From the NCBI GenBank assembly GCA_947475685.1, contig CANJNC010000012.1, forward strand, positions 1 through 64,000: a stretch of DNA of 64,000 nt, written 5' to 3'. Positions 63,504 through 64,000 of the stretch are shown in pieces. The position numbers and the translations under genes were made by a program. Position 1 is the stretch's first letter, and the number at the start of each line of letters is the position of its first letter. The notes under the pieces are model-generated. The model ran no database searches. It worked only from the letters and a program-made list of their open reading frames with translations, and was not told the origin of the DNA. This DNA is from Comamonadaceae bacterium. GTDB taxonomy: Bacteria > Pseudomonadota > Gammaproteobacteria > Burkholderiales > Burkholderiaceae_C.

Positions 63504-63714
63504 GAGGAGTAGGTAAATTGCTTATTTTTTAAGCAGAGTTAGGCCAATATTTACACAAAAGAGTTCAAAGTGGGGTTTTAGGGCGAATGTGTCAGCATCA
63601 TTTCAGCATTGGTTTGTTACAATGAAGGTTAGGGTTTTGGAGCACACGGGTGGAAAGTGGCGCTCCTCAGATGAATGGTTTGCCGTACGGTCGTTTTTTT
63701 TAAGCAATTTAAAG
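63504..63714 (+). promoter_or_regulatory. Leader/promoter region of coxB
   Basis: The 211-base spacer before coxB should contain its promoter. TACAAT at about 63618-63623 is a possible -10 box, but a matching -35 is not clear. No hairpin or riboswitch is recognised. Confidence 0.35.
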
Positions 63715-63720
63715 ATGAAG

Positions 63721-64000
63721 ATGAAAAATTTGATTCAAAAACTCAGCATGGCTGGGCTCGTTTCTGGTGCATGGCTCAGCCAAGCGGCTTGGGCCGTGAA
63801 TGACTTGGCGGGTGGGCCCGCTGTGTTGCAGTTGAATTTACAACCTGCGGCGACCAAAATTGCTGCCGAGCAGGCTTGGCTTCATTGGTTCATGTTGATC
63901 ATCTGTACAGTCATCTTTTTGGCGGTTTTTGGCGTGATGTTTTATTCCATTTTGAAGCACAGAAAGTCCTTGGGACATCCTGCCGCGTCCTTTCATGAAT
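63721..64000 (+). CDS. coxB: Cytochrome c oxidase subunit II (partial, right edge)
   Basis: ATG at 63721 or 63715, same frame; the frame stays open to the window edge, with about 93 residues visible. It has a signal segment (LVSGAWLSQAAWA), then LQLNLQPAATKIAAEQAWLHWFM and a transmembrane helix (MLIICTVIFLAVFGVMFYSI) followed by KHRKSLGH, as in CoxB. The Cu-A domain lies outside the window. It should start a cox operon. Confidence 0.87.
   Translation, partial: MKNLIQKLSMAGLVSGAWLSQAAWAVNDLAGGPAVLQLNLQPAATKIAAEQAWLHWFMLIICTVIFLAVFGVMFYSILKHRKSLGHPAASFHE

Overview
The window looks like chromosome of a betaproteobacterium in the order Burkholderiales, most likely a Comamonadaceae-type freshwater or soil bacterium. 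This rests on typical gene orders (dusB-fis-purH; hemL/thiD/rubredoxin; yqgE-ruvX-pyrR-pyrB-pyrC'-plsC; a bioC-like gene before coxB), on Sox sulfur oxidation genes and on many Bug-type solute receptors. That placement is inference from order and protein similarity, not a database result.

Region 1 (1-20 kb) is AT-rich accessory DNA for breakdown of aromatic or carboxylated compounds. It holds a dihydroxyphthalate-decarboxylase-like protein, a class II aldolase, a flavin aromatic hydroxylase, a pyrone-hydrolase-like amidohydrolase, an MmgE/PrpD protein, both subunits of a Rieske ring-hydroxylating oxygenase, a VOC-fold protein, a thiolase/DUF35 pair and six Bug receptors. It ends with an unusual block in which a Tat-exported thiamine-diphosphate enzyme is flanked by two small cytochromes c (17.5-20.0 kb). 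Genes switch strand often. I see no regulator and no transporter membrane subunit here.

Region 2 (20-40 kb) is mostly housekeeping: enoyl-CoA hydratase, M61 peptidase, dsbC, a UbiH-family hydroxylase, ychF, yqaA, dusB-fis, purH, hemL, thiD, rubredoxin, photolyase, yqgE, ruvX and a pyrimidine operon. In that operon the dihydroorotase-like protein has lost metal ligands and is probably a structural partner of aspartate transcarbamoylase.

Region 3 (39.7-49.6 kb) has a sulfide dehydrogenase pair (SoxEF/FccAB type) divergent from soxYZAXB, without soxCD. It is followed by tRNA-Arg(CCT), a MoxR/VWA operon, cytochrome c4 and a DUF1841 gene.

Region 4 (49.7-61.5 kb) holds the last steps of the beta-ketoadipate pathway (pcaI, pcaJ, pcaF), two related beta-hydroxyacid dehydrogenases around a Bug receptor, fpr, a second flavin aromatic hydroxylase, an NTF2-like protein with another Bug receptor, a RutE-like reductase and a TauE/SafE permease. 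Aromatic ring products from such hydroxylases could feed acetyl-CoA and succinyl-CoA through PcaIJF.

Region 5 (61.5 kb to the end) has a MaoC hydratase, trmL, a degenerate BioC-like methyltransferase and the start of coxB, cut by the window edge. No CRISPR array, insertion sequence, rRNA or complete prophage is visible. No gap between called genes exceeds about 300 bases.
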